A DNA stretch of 64,000 bases from Hydrogenophaga sp. (lineage in GTDB: Bacteria > Pseudomonadota > Gammaproteobacteria > Burkholderiales > Burkholderiaceae_C): contig JAEUOT010000052.1 in the NCBI GenBank assembly GCA_016790705.1, positions 1-64,000 of the forward strand, given 5' to 3'. A program made the translations under genes and the position numbers. This document shows, piece by piece, positions 55,817-64,000 of the stretch (the first letter of the stretch is position 1; every line of letters starts with the position of its first letter). Under the pieces are notes generated by a model. That model worked only from the letters and a program-made list of their open reading frames with translations. It did not search any database and had not been told where the DNA came from.

Positions 55817-56914
55817 ATGTCAAGCGATGTCTTCATTCCCCTGCAGGTGCTCAAAGGGCGCGGCGTGGCGCACCGTCAGCCACACCGCTTCGAGCGCGAC
55901 CAGCGCGCCGCCTTCGACGACGGCTGGGGCTCGCTGGACGCCGAAGCCGGAGAGGGTGCCGCGCCGCCGGCCACCGAGGTGATCTGGGAGGACTGCAGGA
56001 GCGCCATCACCCGCAACGAATCGCCGGACATCGGTTTCAACCTCGGCCTCAATCCCTACCGCGGCTGTGAGCACGGCTGCGTCTACTGCTACGCCCGACC
56101 CAGCCACAGCTACCTGAGCCTCTCTCCCGGGCTCGATTTCGAGACAAAGATCATCGCCAAGCGCGGCATCGCCGAGGTGCTGCGGCGCGAGCTGCTGAGC
56201 CCGCGCCATGTGCCCGAGATGATCGCCATCGGCACCGTGACCGACGCCTACCAGCCCGTCGAGCGCGAGCTGCGGCTCACGCGCAGCGTGATCGAGCTGC
56301 TGGCCCAGGCGAACCACCCGCTGGGCATGGTGACCAAGGGCAGCGGGGTGGAGCGCGACCTGGACCTGCTCGGGCCGATGGGGCAGCAGGGTCTGGCCGC
56401 GGTCTACGTGACCATCACCACGCTCGACGCGAAGCTGGCGCGCATCCTGGAGCCGCGCGCAGCCGCCCCGCACCGGCGGCTGCGCACCCTGCGCACGCTG
56501 GCCGAGGCCGGCGTGCCCACCGGCGTGAGCGTGTCGCCGCAGATCCCCTTCATCAACGACGACATGGAGCAGGTGCTGGAGGCTGCCTACGAGGCCGGCG
56601 CGCGCCGCGCGTTCTACCAGGTGCTGCGCCTGCCCTGGGAGCTGTCGCCGATGTTCCGCCAGTGGCTGGAGCTGCACTACCCCGAACGCGCGGCGCGCGT
56701 GATGGCGCGCGTGCAGGACCTGCGCGGCGGCAAGGATTACGACGCCGATTTCGCCACCCGCATGAAGGGCCAGGGTGTCTGGGCCGACCTGCTGCGCCAG
56801 CGCTTCACCAAGGCCTGCGAACGCCTGGGCTTCAACCGCGACCGCCAGCCCATGGACAGCAGCCGTTTCCGGCCGGCGGCGCTGCACGGACAGGCAGACC
56901 TGTTCGCGGGATGA
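55817..56914 (+). CDS. PA0069-family radical SAM protein, SOS-controlled
   Basis: 365 residues. The radical SAM cluster motif is GCEHGCVYCYARPSHSY (Cys-x3-Cys-x2-Cys). Further family motifs are SPDIGFNLGLNPYRGCEHG just before it and a later ITTLDAKLARILEPRA-type strand. The family is distantly related to spore photoproduct lyase, which repairs DNA lesions. The LexA box overlapping the start places it in the damage response. The ATG at 55817 has no good Shine-Dalgarno because that region is the LexA palindrome. Confidence 0.9.
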   Translation: MSSDVFIPLQVLKGRGVAHRQPHRFERDQRAAFDDGWGSLDAEAGEGAAPPATEVIWEDCRSAITRNESPDIGFNLGLNPYRGCEHGCVYCYARPSHSYLSLSPGLDFETKIIAKRGIAEVLRRELLSPRHVPEMIAIGTVTDAYQPVERELRLTRSVIELLAQANHPLGMVTKGSGVERDLDLLGPMGQQGLAAVYVTITTLDAKLARILEPRAAAPHRRLRTLRTLAEAGVPTGVSVSPQIPFINDDMEQVLEAAYEAGARRAFYQVLRLPWELSPMFRQWLELHYPERAARVMARVQDLRGGKDYDADFATRMKGQGVWADLLRQRFTKACERLGFNRDRQPMDSSRFRPAALHGQADLFAG

Positions 56915-57037
56915 GACGCCATGTGCTTCTGGAACAATGCAGCGGGTGAAGGCCGGCGTCGGTAGCGCCGCCCTGCGTGCCTTCGGAAATTGACCGCGTT
57001 CAGGAAGCGGTCCCTGTGAGCCGCTGGGAGGGTTGTG

Positions 57038-58168
57038 ATGCTGCGATGGCTTCGATCGGAAAAGACAAGAAGGTTCTGGTTCCTGTGCGGGACCTGTGTT
57101 TGCATGGGGGCGCATGCCGAGCCGTTTGCATTTGTCCCCAACATGGACGACAGCACTGTTTCGGTCATCGATCTGGCGAGCGACAGCGTGGTCAAGACGC
57201 TGGCCGTGGGAGAGCGGCCCATTGGTGTGACTGTCGCAAACGATGGCAGCAAGGCCTACGTCGCCAGTTTGGTGGGCCGTTCGGTTTCGGTGATCGATGG
57301 ACGAAACCTGGGCGTGCTGATCACCAAGCCCCTGGACATCAGCCCTAAATCGATTGCCGTGAATTCGACGCAGTCCCGGCTGTACGTGGCCGGACGCCGC
57401 GTTCCGGTGTCACAGACGCACTTCGGCAATGAACCGGCGGTTCTTCTGGTTCTGGAGGCGAACACATTGGCGCTGTTGGCCGAAGTGCCGTTGGAAAACA
57501 CGGGTGGGTCCAACGTCGCTGTTTCGCCCGATGACAGCCAGGTCTGGGTAACGCAGGGCTCCTACGCCGTGGCGGTGGTCGACACGGCGCGCAACGCGGT
57601 CAGCCAGGTGATCACCGTGCAGGCGGGTGATCTGAGTCCTCTGACGTTTGGTGCAGATCCCCTTGTGGCCTATGTCGCCGGCAGTTCCAACCTGATCGCG
57701 GTGGATGTGTCGTCCGGTTTGCCGAAGTTCCAGAACACCCACATGATGGCCGGCCGAGGGTCCAGCGGAGTGGCCCTGAGTGCTGATGGTGAACGGGCCT
57801 ACCTTGCCCGCGAGGGGCTGGGCCTGGATGTCTACGACCTGCACGATCAGAAGCGTGTGTCGTTCGTCAGGACGGGCGAACATCCCTCTGGCGTGGCGCT
57901 GCACCCCGACGGCAGCCGCATCTATGTGGTCAACGAGACCGAGGACTCGGTGGCGGTGGTGGACGCCAAGACCCTGGCGGTGGTGAACACCATCCGCGTC
58001 GGCAAGCAACCCGTGGGACGCGGGCGCTTCATTCAGCCGCCCAAATCGGGTGCGGCGGTGGCGGCGTCGGTGGCGTCGGTCAGGAAACCCTGGATCTGGA
58101 ACATCGCCCTGGGGGTGATCGCCCTCTTGGCGGTGTTCCTGGTGCTGCGGGTTTTTCGCTCGCGCTGA
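57038..58168 (+). CDS. YncE/YVTN-type beta-propeller protein with C-terminal membrane anchor
   Basis: 376 residues. An N-terminal signal segment ends near GAHAEPF (about residue 28). YVTN-type repeats then follow, for example VIDLASDSVVKTLAVGERPI, AVVDTARNAVSQVITV and YVVNETEDSVAVVDAKTLAV, forming a seven-bladed propeller. A membrane helix closes the protein (IWNIALGVIALLAVFLVLRV), giving a periplasmic domain anchored at its C-terminus. GGGAGG precedes the ATG at 57038; a GTG one codon upstream is equally open. The binding partner is unknown; it stands alone. Confidence 0.85.
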   Translation: MLRWLRSEKTRRFWFLCGTCVCMGAHAEPFAFVPNMDDSTVSVIDLASDSVVKTLAVGERPIGVTVANDGSKAYVASLVGRSVSVIDGRNLGVLITKPLDISPKSIAVNSTQSRLYVAGRRVPVSQTHFGNEPAVLLVLEANTLALLAEVPLENTGGSNVAVSPDDSQVWVTQGSYAVAVVDTARNAVSQVITVQAGDLSPLTFGADPLVAYVAGSSNLIAVDVSSGLPKFQNTHMMAGRGSSGVALSADGERAYLAREGLGLDVYDLHDQKRVSFVRTGEHPSGVALHPDGSRIYVVNETEDSVAVVDAKTLAVVNTIRVGKQPVGRGRFIQPPKSGAAVAASVASVRKPWIWNIALGVIALLAVFLVLRVFRSR

Positions 58169-58200
58169 CGCGCGGAGGTCCTCCGTCGGGGGCCGCGCGC

Positions 58201-58671
58201 TCAAGACGACATGAGCGCCAGCGCGTCCACCCGCCAGTGGTGCAGCGCTTCGTAAAAGCCTTCCCACACACAGCCGTTGCAGCCACGACCGCAGCAACTC
58301 TCGGGCTCGGGCGGTGGCGGGCGCAGGGCGGTGTCCAGTTGACGACCCGTCTCGCGCTGCATCCGGCCGCGCAGGTGGGCGATCAGCGCGCGCGCCGTGG
58401 CCAGGTCACCCAGCGGCACCAGACCCGGGTCGTGCCGCATGAATCGCGCCTGTTCCTTGCCGTCGAACACGCCGCGCTCGGCGAACATGGCCGCCGGCCG
58501 CACCCACAGACCAAAGCCGCCGTACAGCGCACGGTACAGCGTCATGCCCTGCAGGGTTTCGCTGCAGCGTACCGAGTCCACCACCTCGTACCAGCCGCCC
58601 TTGTAGTGGCGGTACAGGCCGGGTGGCGTGGCGTTCAGCGGGGGGAGATCGTGGTCGGTCGGGGCGCTCAT
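58201..58671 (-). CDS. DUF1653-type domain with C-terminal cysteine-rich oxidoreductase-like motif
   Basis: 156 residues. Residues 15-70 match the DUF1653 pattern (PPGLYRHYKGGWYEVVDSVR; TLYRALYGGFGLWVRP). The C-terminal 40 residues hold PPPPEPESCCGRGCNGCVWE, the cluster of the short oxidoreductase-like family, with four Cys that could bind iron-sulfur or zinc. The two parts are normally separate proteins; their joining here is notable. It lies between a propeller gene and a TRAP binding protein, with no operon partner. Confidence 0.75.
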   Translation of the reverse strand: MSAPTDHDLPPLNATPPGLYRHYKGGWYEVVDSVRCSETLQGMTLYRALYGGFGLWVRPAAMFAERGVFDGKEQARFMRHDPGLVPLGDLATARALIAHLRGRMQRETGRQLDTALRPPPPEPESCCGRGCNGCVWEGFYEALHHWRVDALALMSS

Positions 58672-58704
58672 GGCGCAGCGATTGTCCGCGATCGGGCCGG
58701 CCAG

Positions 58705-58729
58705 AAAAAAGGCGCCTCGCAGGGCGCCT
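58705..58729 (-). terminator. Intrinsic terminator after the TRAP binding protein
   Basis: Stem AGGCGCC/GGCGCCT with a six-base loop and six T on the minus strand, 25 bases beyond the stop at 58754. Confidence 0.9.
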
Positions 58730-58753
58730 GTGCGATCCGTTCGCGACGTCCGG

Positions 58754-59836
58754 TCAGAGCTTGAGGCCGGCGATGTAGCTGTCGTAGCGCCATTCCGAGA
58801 ACTTGCTCCAGAGCACTTGGTCGCGCTGGAAGGCGCGCATGTCCTGGTGGATCTTCCTGAACTCTGGCGACTTGGCTTCGTGCGCGGCGAAGACTTCCAT
58901 CGAGGCTTTGTAGCCCGCGTCCAGGATCTCTTTGCTGAAGGCCCGCAACTGGGTGCCTGCAGCCACCAGGCGGCGCAGCGCTCCCGGGTTCTCCGCGTCG
59001 TACTTGGCGGTCATGTCGCGCGCGGCCACGGCACCGGCTGCGCGAACGATGGCCTTGTTCTCCGCCGACAGCGCCTCGAACGCCTTCTTGTTGATGAAGA
59101 ACTCCAGCTCGGCGCCACCTTCCCACCAGCCGGGGTAGTAGTAGTGCTTGGCGACCTTCTGGAAGCCCAGACGTTCATCGTCGTACGGGCCGACGAATTC
59201 GGTGGCGTCCAGCGTGCCCTTCTCCAGCGCCTGGTAGACCTCGCCGGCGGGCATGTTCTGCGCGACCACACCGAGCTTGGCCATGGCTTCACCGAACAGG
59301 CCGCCGCCCATGCGCATCTTCAGGCCCTTGAGATCGGCCACGGTCTTGATTTCCTTGCGGAACCAGCCGCCCATCTGGGTGCCGGTGTTGCCCGAACTCA
59401 TGGACACGATGTTGTACTGGGCATAGAACTCGTCCAGCAGCTTGCGGCCGTTGCCGCGTTCCATCCAGGCGTCCATGTGGCGTGCCGTCAGGCCGAACGG
59501 CACGGCGCAGCCAAAGGCAAAGATGGGGTCCTTGCCCGTGAAGTAGTACGAGGCGGTCTGGGCTATCTCGACGGTGTTGCCCTGCAGCGCATCGACCACG
59601 CCGAAGGGCGGCATCAGTTCGCCGCCCGCGTGCACCGAGACCTCGAATTTGCCACCCGACAGGGCCTTGACGGTTTCGGCGAATTTCTCGGCCGCGCCAA
59701 AGATGGTTGGCAGGGTCTTGGGGAAGCTCGATGCAAGGCGCCAGCGCACAGCGGTCTGGGCGTGCACGGCGGGGGCAGCGGCTGCGGACAGCACACCGGC
59801 GATGCCTGCGTGCTTGATCAGGGAACGACGATCCAT
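58754..59836 (-). CDS. TRAP transporter substrate-binding protein, DctP family
   Basis: 360 residues. A twin-arginine-like N-terminus (MDRRSLIKHAGIAGVLSAAA) and AHA-type cleavage are followed by the DctP fold: VRWRLASSFPKTLPTIFG, the conserved Arg region KGLKMRMGGGLFGEAMAKLG, and ALEKGTLDATEFVGPYDDE. The latter two match the mannitol/alpha-keto-acid branch of TRAP binding proteins (DctP/YiaO-like). GGAGAGGAAAA precedes the ATG. The DctQ and DctM membrane subunits are not adjacent, so it is an orphan here. It ends with a good terminator. Confidence 0.9.
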   Translation of the reverse strand: MDRRSLIKHAGIAGVLSAAAAPAVHAQTAVRWRLASSFPKTLPTIFGAAEKFAETVKALSGGKFEVSVHAGGELMPPFGVVDALQGNTVEIAQTASYYFTGKDPIFAFGCAVPFGLTARHMDAWMERGNGRKLLDEFYAQYNIVSMSSGNTGTQMGGWFRKEIKTVADLKGLKMRMGGGLFGEAMAKLGVVAQNMPAGEVYQALEKGTLDATEFVGPYDDERLGFQKVAKHYYYPGWWEGGAELEFFINKKAFEALSAENKAIVRAAGAVAARDMTAKYDAENPGALRRLVAAGTQLRAFSKEILDAGYKASMEVFAAHEAKSPEFRKIHQDMRAFQRDQVLWSKFSEWRYDSYIAGLKL

Positions 59837-59940
59837 GGTTTTCCTCTCCGGATGAAAAGTGCCGGTGCGCCGAGGCGTCTGGCGCTGCGGTCGCCCAGCG
59901 GTGATGAACCTGCGGACCTTACCAGAAACTAGGGTTAACC

Positions 59941-61218
59941 CTATGTTTTGGGCGCAGGCTTTTCGCTTTCTGCGTGCCGTGCCGGGGCGCCAGCCGTGGC
60001 CTTCTGCAGCCGGATGCCCGCTGCCAACGGGCTGAGTTGGCGGTTGAGCACCATGGCGTTGACGGTCCAGAAAGTCTCTTCGATGTCGGCTGCGCCCCGG
60101 TTGAGCCTTTGGGCGTTGAGCCGGATGGTGGTCCGGCAGCGCTGGCGCCAGGTCATCATCTCGCGCGCCAGCGGATCGCCCAGGGTGACTGGGTGGTCGG
60201 CCAGCGGATAGAAGCCGACAGCGGCGTTGGCGTAGAGCTGGGTGAACTCCGCAGAGGCGAGCCATTCGAGAAAGAGGCGCGCTTGTTCGGCGTGTGCGCT
60301 GCGGGCATTGATGCCGATGCCGATGTCCAGATGGTCGGACACCTGGCAGGTGTCACCGGGTGTGCGCACGGGCGGCGGGAACACGCCCAGTTCGAGATAC
60401 CGGTAGCTCCTCAACTGGGGGATTTCCCATGAGCCCCCGGGGCGCATCGCCGCCAGACCGCGGCCGAAGAGGTCGATCATGTCTTCGTAGCCCATCGCCT
60501 GATAACCGTGGGGCAGCATCTCGGACAGGCGCTGCAGCGTGGTCCAGGCCGCGAGGAAGGGCGGATCGGTGAGCCGCGCCTCGCCGCGCAGCAATGCCTG
60601 GCGCCCGCGTTCGCCGTCCCATTCGGTCGGGCCGATGCTGGTGAACAGCAACTGATGCGATTCCCAGCGGTCGGCGGTGCCCAGGGCCAGCGCCGTCAGC
60701 CCGGGAGTTTGCTGCACGGTGCGCATGGCGCTGAACCACTGCGCCCGGTCGCCCGGCACGTCCAGTCCGAGCCGTCGGAAGATCGCCTTGTTGTAGTAGA
60801 TGCCGTGCATCACCGAGGCCAGCGGCAGGCAGAACGTGTTCCGGCCGTCGTCGGTCTGCCAGGCGATGCGGCTGCTCGCGGGAAAGTGGCGCAGCGCGGG
60901 GAGTCCGTCGAGTGCTTGCAGATGACCCTGGGTGTACAGGGCCAGCGAGGCGTCGAAGGGGCGGCAACTGATGAGGTCGCCGGCGCTGCCGGTCTCCAGG
61001 CGCGTGGCCAGCGTCTGGTCGTACAGCGCGCGCGCCGTGGGCGAGAACTTGACCGTGATGCCGGGGTGCTGCCGGTGAAACACCGGCAACAGGACGTTGT
61101 CCCACAAGGCCTGGTCCTCGGTCCGCCAGCTTTCGATGACCAGCGTCTGCGCGCGGGCCACGCTGCACAGGGCGAGTGACATCAGGATGAGGAAGATGGG
61201 AAAGCGAAGGGCTCGCAT
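59941..61218 (-). CDS. Family-1 extracellular solute-binding protein
   Basis: 425 residues. A Sec signal (FLILMSLALCSVARA) precedes LVIESWRTEDQALWDNVLLP, typical of MalE-like family-1 binding proteins. The mid-protein has FCLPLASVMHGIYYNKAIFR and the lobe-two segment MGYEDMIDLFGRGLAAMRPG. The ATG at 61218 begins the signal; an upstream in-frame start adds a Pro/Arg-rich stretch unlike a leader. No ABC permease or ATPase lies nearby. It is divergent from a second binding protein plus a histidine kinase, which suggests a sensory rather than transport role. Confidence 0.82.
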   Translation of the reverse strand: MRALRFPIFLILMSLALCSVARAQTLVIESWRTEDQALWDNVLLPVFHRQHPGITVKFSPTARALYDQTLATRLETGSAGDLISCRPFDASLALYTQGHLQALDGLPALRHFPASSRIAWQTDDGRNTFCLPLASVMHGIYYNKAIFRRLGLDVPGDRAQWFSAMRTVQQTPGLTALALGTADRWESHQLLFTSIGPTEWDGERGRQALLRGEARLTDPPFLAAWTTLQRLSEMLPHGYQAMGYEDMIDLFGRGLAAMRPGGSWEIPQLRSYRYLELGVFPPPVRTPGDTCQVSDHLDIGIGINARSAHAEQARLFLEWLASAEFTQLYANAAVGFYPLADHPVTLGDPLAREMMTWRQRCRTTIRLNAQRLNRGAADIEETFWTVNAMVLNRQLSPLAAGIRLQKATAGAPARHAESEKPAPKT

Positions 61219-61445
61219 GGACTCGGGCAAAGCTTCGGCATCGGCCGGCGGACGGTCATTGTGCGACGTGGCCCGGCGCCACGGTAAGGGGGCGATCCGT
61301 GAACAAACTGACACTCCGGCGGATTCCGCCATGGACGCAGGCCCAGTCGAACGGATAGAAAGGCGGCGGGAGGTTTGCCATCAACGCGTCGAGTGCTGTT
61401 CACGCTGTCAATCGCGGGCGCCGTCAGGCCGTTGTCGGTCTGGGC

Positions 61446-62651
61446 GTGGGCGTGTTCGCGCCTGCGTGTTCGGCAGCGCCTGCGGTGCAGCCCATGGAGG
61501 TGTTGCACTGGTGGACGTCGGCGAGCGAGCGGCTGGCGCTGGATCACCTGCTGCAGCGGGTGAATCGGGACGGGGTGCTGTGGCGCAGCGCTCCCGTACC
61601 GGGCGGCTCGGTGGCCGCGGTGCCGACCTTGCTGCGCAGCCGGTTGCTCGGCCGCGCGCCTCCCGACTGGGCGCATCTGTCGATGCGCAATGTCCGGGAG
61701 CTGGCCCGGATGGGGGTGCTGATCGATCTCGGCGCCCAGGCCGACTGGGTCCGCTCGCTGCACCCGCTGGCGCGGGAGGCGGTGACGGTGGATGGCACCT
61801 TGCGCGCGGTGCCGCTGGGGCTGCACCGGATCAACACCTTGCTGTATCACCGCGGGCTCTGGCAGGCCTTTGGTCTGCCCGAGCCCAGGCGCTGGTCGGA
61901 CATCGCGCGCTGCGCGGAGGTGCTCGCGCGCGAAGGGGTGATGCCGTTCGTCTGGAGCGACGAAGGCGCCCAGTTGCTGACGCTGTTCGAGATCCTGCTG
62001 CTGTCGGCGCTGGGACCATTCAGGTTTCGCCGTCTGTTTCAGCCCGGTGGCTGGGAGGACGAGGGCGTGCTGCAGGCGCTGGAGCATCTGCGCCAGTTGC
62101 GCGCGTTGTGTCCCCGCAGCGCAGGGCGCGCGCTCGCGTGGCCGCTGGCAGGGCGGGAGTTCCTGCTCGGCCGTGCGGGGATGTGGCTGTCGGGCGACTG
62201 GGCGCGCGGCGAACTCAACGCCTGGGGCATGCGGGCGGGACTGGACTATGGCTGCGTGGCGGTGCCGGGGACCGAGGCCACGTATCTGTATCTGGTCGAT
62301 GGTCTGGCCGCGTTTGATCGGGGCCCGAGCACGTCGCCGGACCTGGCGCGGCTGGCATCCATCCTCACCGAGCCGGCGCTGCAGCGCAGCTTCAACCGGG
62401 CCAAGGGATCGATGGGCGTGCGGGCCGATGTGCCGGACGCGCCGGGTGATCCGGCGGAGGCCGCCACCCTGCGGGATTTCCAGGACCCGCGCATCGAGAA
62501 GCTGCCGGGTCTTGCACACGGCCTGGGCTTGAACGGGCGGCGCGCTGAACAGACGGCCGAGCTGCTCGCCGCGTTCGTGCGCGATACCAGGCGTCCGCCG
62601 GTCGGGACATGGGCCGAGCTGGTGCGGCTGAACCGGGGGGCGTCCGCATGA
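61446..62651 (+). CDS. Family-1 extracellular solute-binding protein, partner of a histidine kinase
   Basis: 401 residues from GTG at 61446, giving a short N-terminus before MEVLHWWTSASERLALDHLL, the typical start of family-1 binding proteins. In-frame codons upstream to 61380 would add a better leader (RGRRQAVVGLGVGVFAPACS) but contain no ATG, GTG or TTG; a GGGAGG lies six bases before an ATC at 61380. The mature part has LHRINTLLYHRGLWQAFGLP and MWLSGDWARGELNAWGMRAG. The stop overlaps the kinase ATG (ATGA). The start remains uncertain. Confidence 0.78.
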   Translation: MGVFAPACSAAPAVQPMEVLHWWTSASERLALDHLLQRVNRDGVLWRSAPVPGGSVAAVPTLLRSRLLGRAPPDWAHLSMRNVRELARMGVLIDLGAQADWVRSLHPLAREAVTVDGTLRAVPLGLHRINTLLYHRGLWQAFGLPEPRRWSDIARCAEVLAREGVMPFVWSDEGAQLLTLFEILLLSALGPFRFRRLFQPGGWEDEGVLQALEHLRQLRALCPRSAGRALAWPLAGREFLLGRAGMWLSGDWARGELNAWGMRAGLDYGCVAVPGTEATYLYLVDGLAAFDRGPSTSPDLARLASILTEPALQRSFNRAKGSMGVRADVPDAPGDPAEAATLRDFQDPRIEKLPGLAHGLGLNGRRAEQTAELLAAFVRDTRRPPVGTWAELVRLNRGASA

Positions 62652-64000
62652 AGTGGCTGCGCTCCGGTCTGCCCTTCCGGTTACCCGACAGCCTGCGCAG
62701 CCGGATCATCCTGTTTGTCGTGATCGGCGTGCTGTTCAGTCAGGTGCTGGTGCTGATGATCTGGACCGTGCAGGCGCGCAGCCAGGCGAGGGCAGAGGTC
62801 GCACAGACGGCCAGTGAGCTGGCCGCGGCGGGCGTGCAGGCGGTGCGTTTTTTCAAGGCGCTGCCGGTGCAGTTCAGGCCGATGCTGATCGACCAGTTGC
62901 GCACCACGGGCGGTTCGCGCTTCGTCCTGCAACTCAACCGCGCGCGGGTGGAAGAGGCCGCGCAGGGGGGCGAAGGGCTCGCGCGCCTGCTGGCCACACA
63001 GGTCGAGCAGGCGATGGCCAGCGAGCTGGCCGCGCACGGGCTCTCCGGTGTGCGTGTGACGGTCGGGCCGGCCGCCGCTCTGGTCGTGACCGACAGCGGG
63101 CTGCACCTGGGGGAGCTGCCGAAGAACTGGATCGAATCCGCCGGCCTGACGGCGGACGAGCGGCGCCCCTTGTTGACCGTCCAGGCGGAACTGGACCCCG
63201 GCAACTGGCTGCTGCTGGCGACGGCCTTGCCCAACCCGGCCCTGTTCGAGAAGGCCAATCCGTATGCGCCCGATCGGCTGCTGCTGGTGCTGGCGGGACT
63301 GGTGGCGCTGCTGGCGGTGGTGGTGGTGGTGGCCCGGGAGATCACGCGCTCCCTGAGCCAGCTCGGACAGTCGGCCTCGGCCTTCGCCCGCGACATGGTG
63401 GTGGCGCCGATTCCCGAGACCGGTCCGCAGGAGGTGCGTGGCCTGGCGCGCGCCTTCAACGACATGCAGGCCCTCATCGGCCGTGCGGTGAGCGACCGCG
63501 AACAGCTCTTCCGGGGGGTGTCGCACGATCTGCAGACGCCCATCATGCGGCTGAAGTTTCGAGCCGAGATGGTGGAGGACGCAGAGATCCGGCAGGGCCT
63601 GCGCGACGACCTGCAGGAGCTCAGCGACCTGCTCAAGGGCGCGCTGACCACCATGCGCGGGGCGGAGCTGAACGAGGCGACGTCGGCCATCGCGCTGGAC
63701 GAACTGCTCGCGTCGCTGATCGCGCCCGGGGTGGCCGCTGGCGTGGCGCTGACGCTGAGTGCGCAGCCCACGGCGGTCTGGGGCAAGCCGCTGGCGATCA
63801 AGCGGGCGCTGGGCAATCTGATCGACAACGCGGTGCGCTACGGCATCCGTGTCGACATCCGGCTGCAGCGGGCGGGCGAGTCTGCCGAGATCGTGATTCG
63901 CGACCACGGCCCGGGCCTGCCGCCGGAGGCCCTGCAGCGCATGTTTGAACCGTATCAGCGACTGGACCACGGACGCCAGCACAACGCGCAGGGCAACGGG
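62648..64000 (+). CDS. Sensor histidine kinase, 3' end outside window
   Basis: At least 451 residues; the frame is still open at 64000. TM1 lies near 20-40 and TM2 near 215-235, with a periplasmic domain between. HAMP follows, then HisKA with His293 in FRGVSHDLQTPIMRLKF. The ATPase part shows the N box NLIDNAVRYG and G1 DHGPGLP, but the G2 region is cut off. The ATG overlaps the binding-protein stop, so the protein pair is probably a periplasmic-sensor/kinase unit. The cognate response regulator would lie beyond the window. Confidence 0.9.
   Translation, partial: MKWLRSGLPFRLPDSLRSRIILFVVIGVLFSQVLVLMIWTVQARSQARAEVAQTASELAAAGVQAVRFFKALPVQFRPMLIDQLRTTGGSRFVLQLNRARVEEAAQGGEGLARLLATQVEQAMASELAAHGLSGVRVTVGPAAALVVTDSGLHLGELPKNWIESAGLTADERRPLLTVQAELDPGNWLLLATALPNPALFEKANPYAPDRLLLVLAGLVALLAVVVVVAREITRSLSQLGQSASAFARDMVVAPIPETGPQEVRGLARAFNDMQALIGRAVSDREQLFRGVSHDLQTPIMRLKFRAEMVEDAEIRQGLRDDLQELSDLLKGALTTMRGAELNEATSAIALDELLASLIAPGVAAGVALTLSAQPTAVWGKPLAIKRALGNLIDNAVRYGIRVDIRLQRAGESAEIVIRDHGPGLPPEALQRMFEPYQRLDHGRQHNAQGNG

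Overview
The window is 64 kb of high-GC DNA (roughly two thirds G+C by eye), densely coding, with many ATGA and TGATG gene overlaps. The gene content points to a betaproteobacterium of the order Burkholderiales, most likely a Comamonadaceae genus such as Hydrogenophaga, Acidovorax or Variovorax. Supporting features are the urt urea importer, the membrane urate oxidase PuuD with a fused cytochrome c, the DUF3348/DUF802/OmpA/DUF2894 gene set, and a GC-rich dispersed hairpin repeat. The genus is inferred from gene content, not from a marker gene. No rRNA, tRNA, CRISPR array, intact IS element or phage was seen.

Layout. 1-5110: the 3' end of urtA and complete urtBCDE (urea ABC importer). 5214-9420, minus strand: a REC-TPR protein with an altered phosphoacceptor site, an isolated ureD, and an HDOD protein. 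9501-12618, minus: a nucleobase/nucleoside deaminase with a three-gene SsuABC-type importer. 12932-25136: a purine-catabolic island with an NCS2 xanthine/urate permease, malic enzyme, an M20 amidohydrolase, a UraD-AllC fusion, allantoinase PuuE, a GntR/FCD regulator, UraH, XdhC and PuuD. 25185-28093: glutathione-dependent formaldehyde detoxification (frmA, an alpha/beta hydrolase, fghA). 28119-29832, minus: a lipoprotein / ECF sigma / anti-sigma unit. 29934-34641: acyl-CoA synthetase, chemoreceptor, esterase. 34638-38245: 8-oxoguanine/guanine-type deaminase, hydroxypyruvate isomerase, and a glycerate kinase or hydroxypyruvate reductase. 38259-41596: a SigZ-type sigma factor followed by an ArsP/DUF318 permease, an MBL-fold protein, a redox protein and a rhodanese. 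41632-45047, minus: an arsenic operon (arsR, an ATP-grasp-like gene, a decayed arsI, arsC, acr3). 45147-46324: a DeoR regulator and a VOC protein. 46584-50546: a four-gene unit resembling a MotAB/ZorAB-type motor. 50591-53306: a small membrane protein, a scarred region with decayed sequences, a hypothetical protein and RsgA. 53539-58671: an RRM protein, an ABC-2 exporter, a LexA-boxed radical SAM protein, a YncE-like propeller and a small cysteine-rich protein. 58754-64000: an orphan TRAP binding protein, then two divergent family-1 solute-binding proteins, one cotranscribed with a histidine kinase that runs off the window.

How it fits together. Four copies of a TGTATACA-centred palindrome lie before the SsuA-like importer, the NCS2 permease, the gntR/uraH pair and puuD. 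This suggests one GntR-controlled regulon that imports purines and oxidises them through urate, HIU, OHCU, allantoin and allantoate. Hyi and the glycerate kinase could then use glyoxylate-derived carbon, while the urt system takes up urea.

Main candidates for something new are: the DUF3348-DUF802-OmpA-DUF2894 motor-like operon; the ATP-grasp gene translationally coupled to arsR; the SigZ-led permease/redox/rhodanese cassette; the LexA-boxed radical SAM gene; and a dispersed hairpin element whose arms covary between copies and which has been absorbed in frame into allC.
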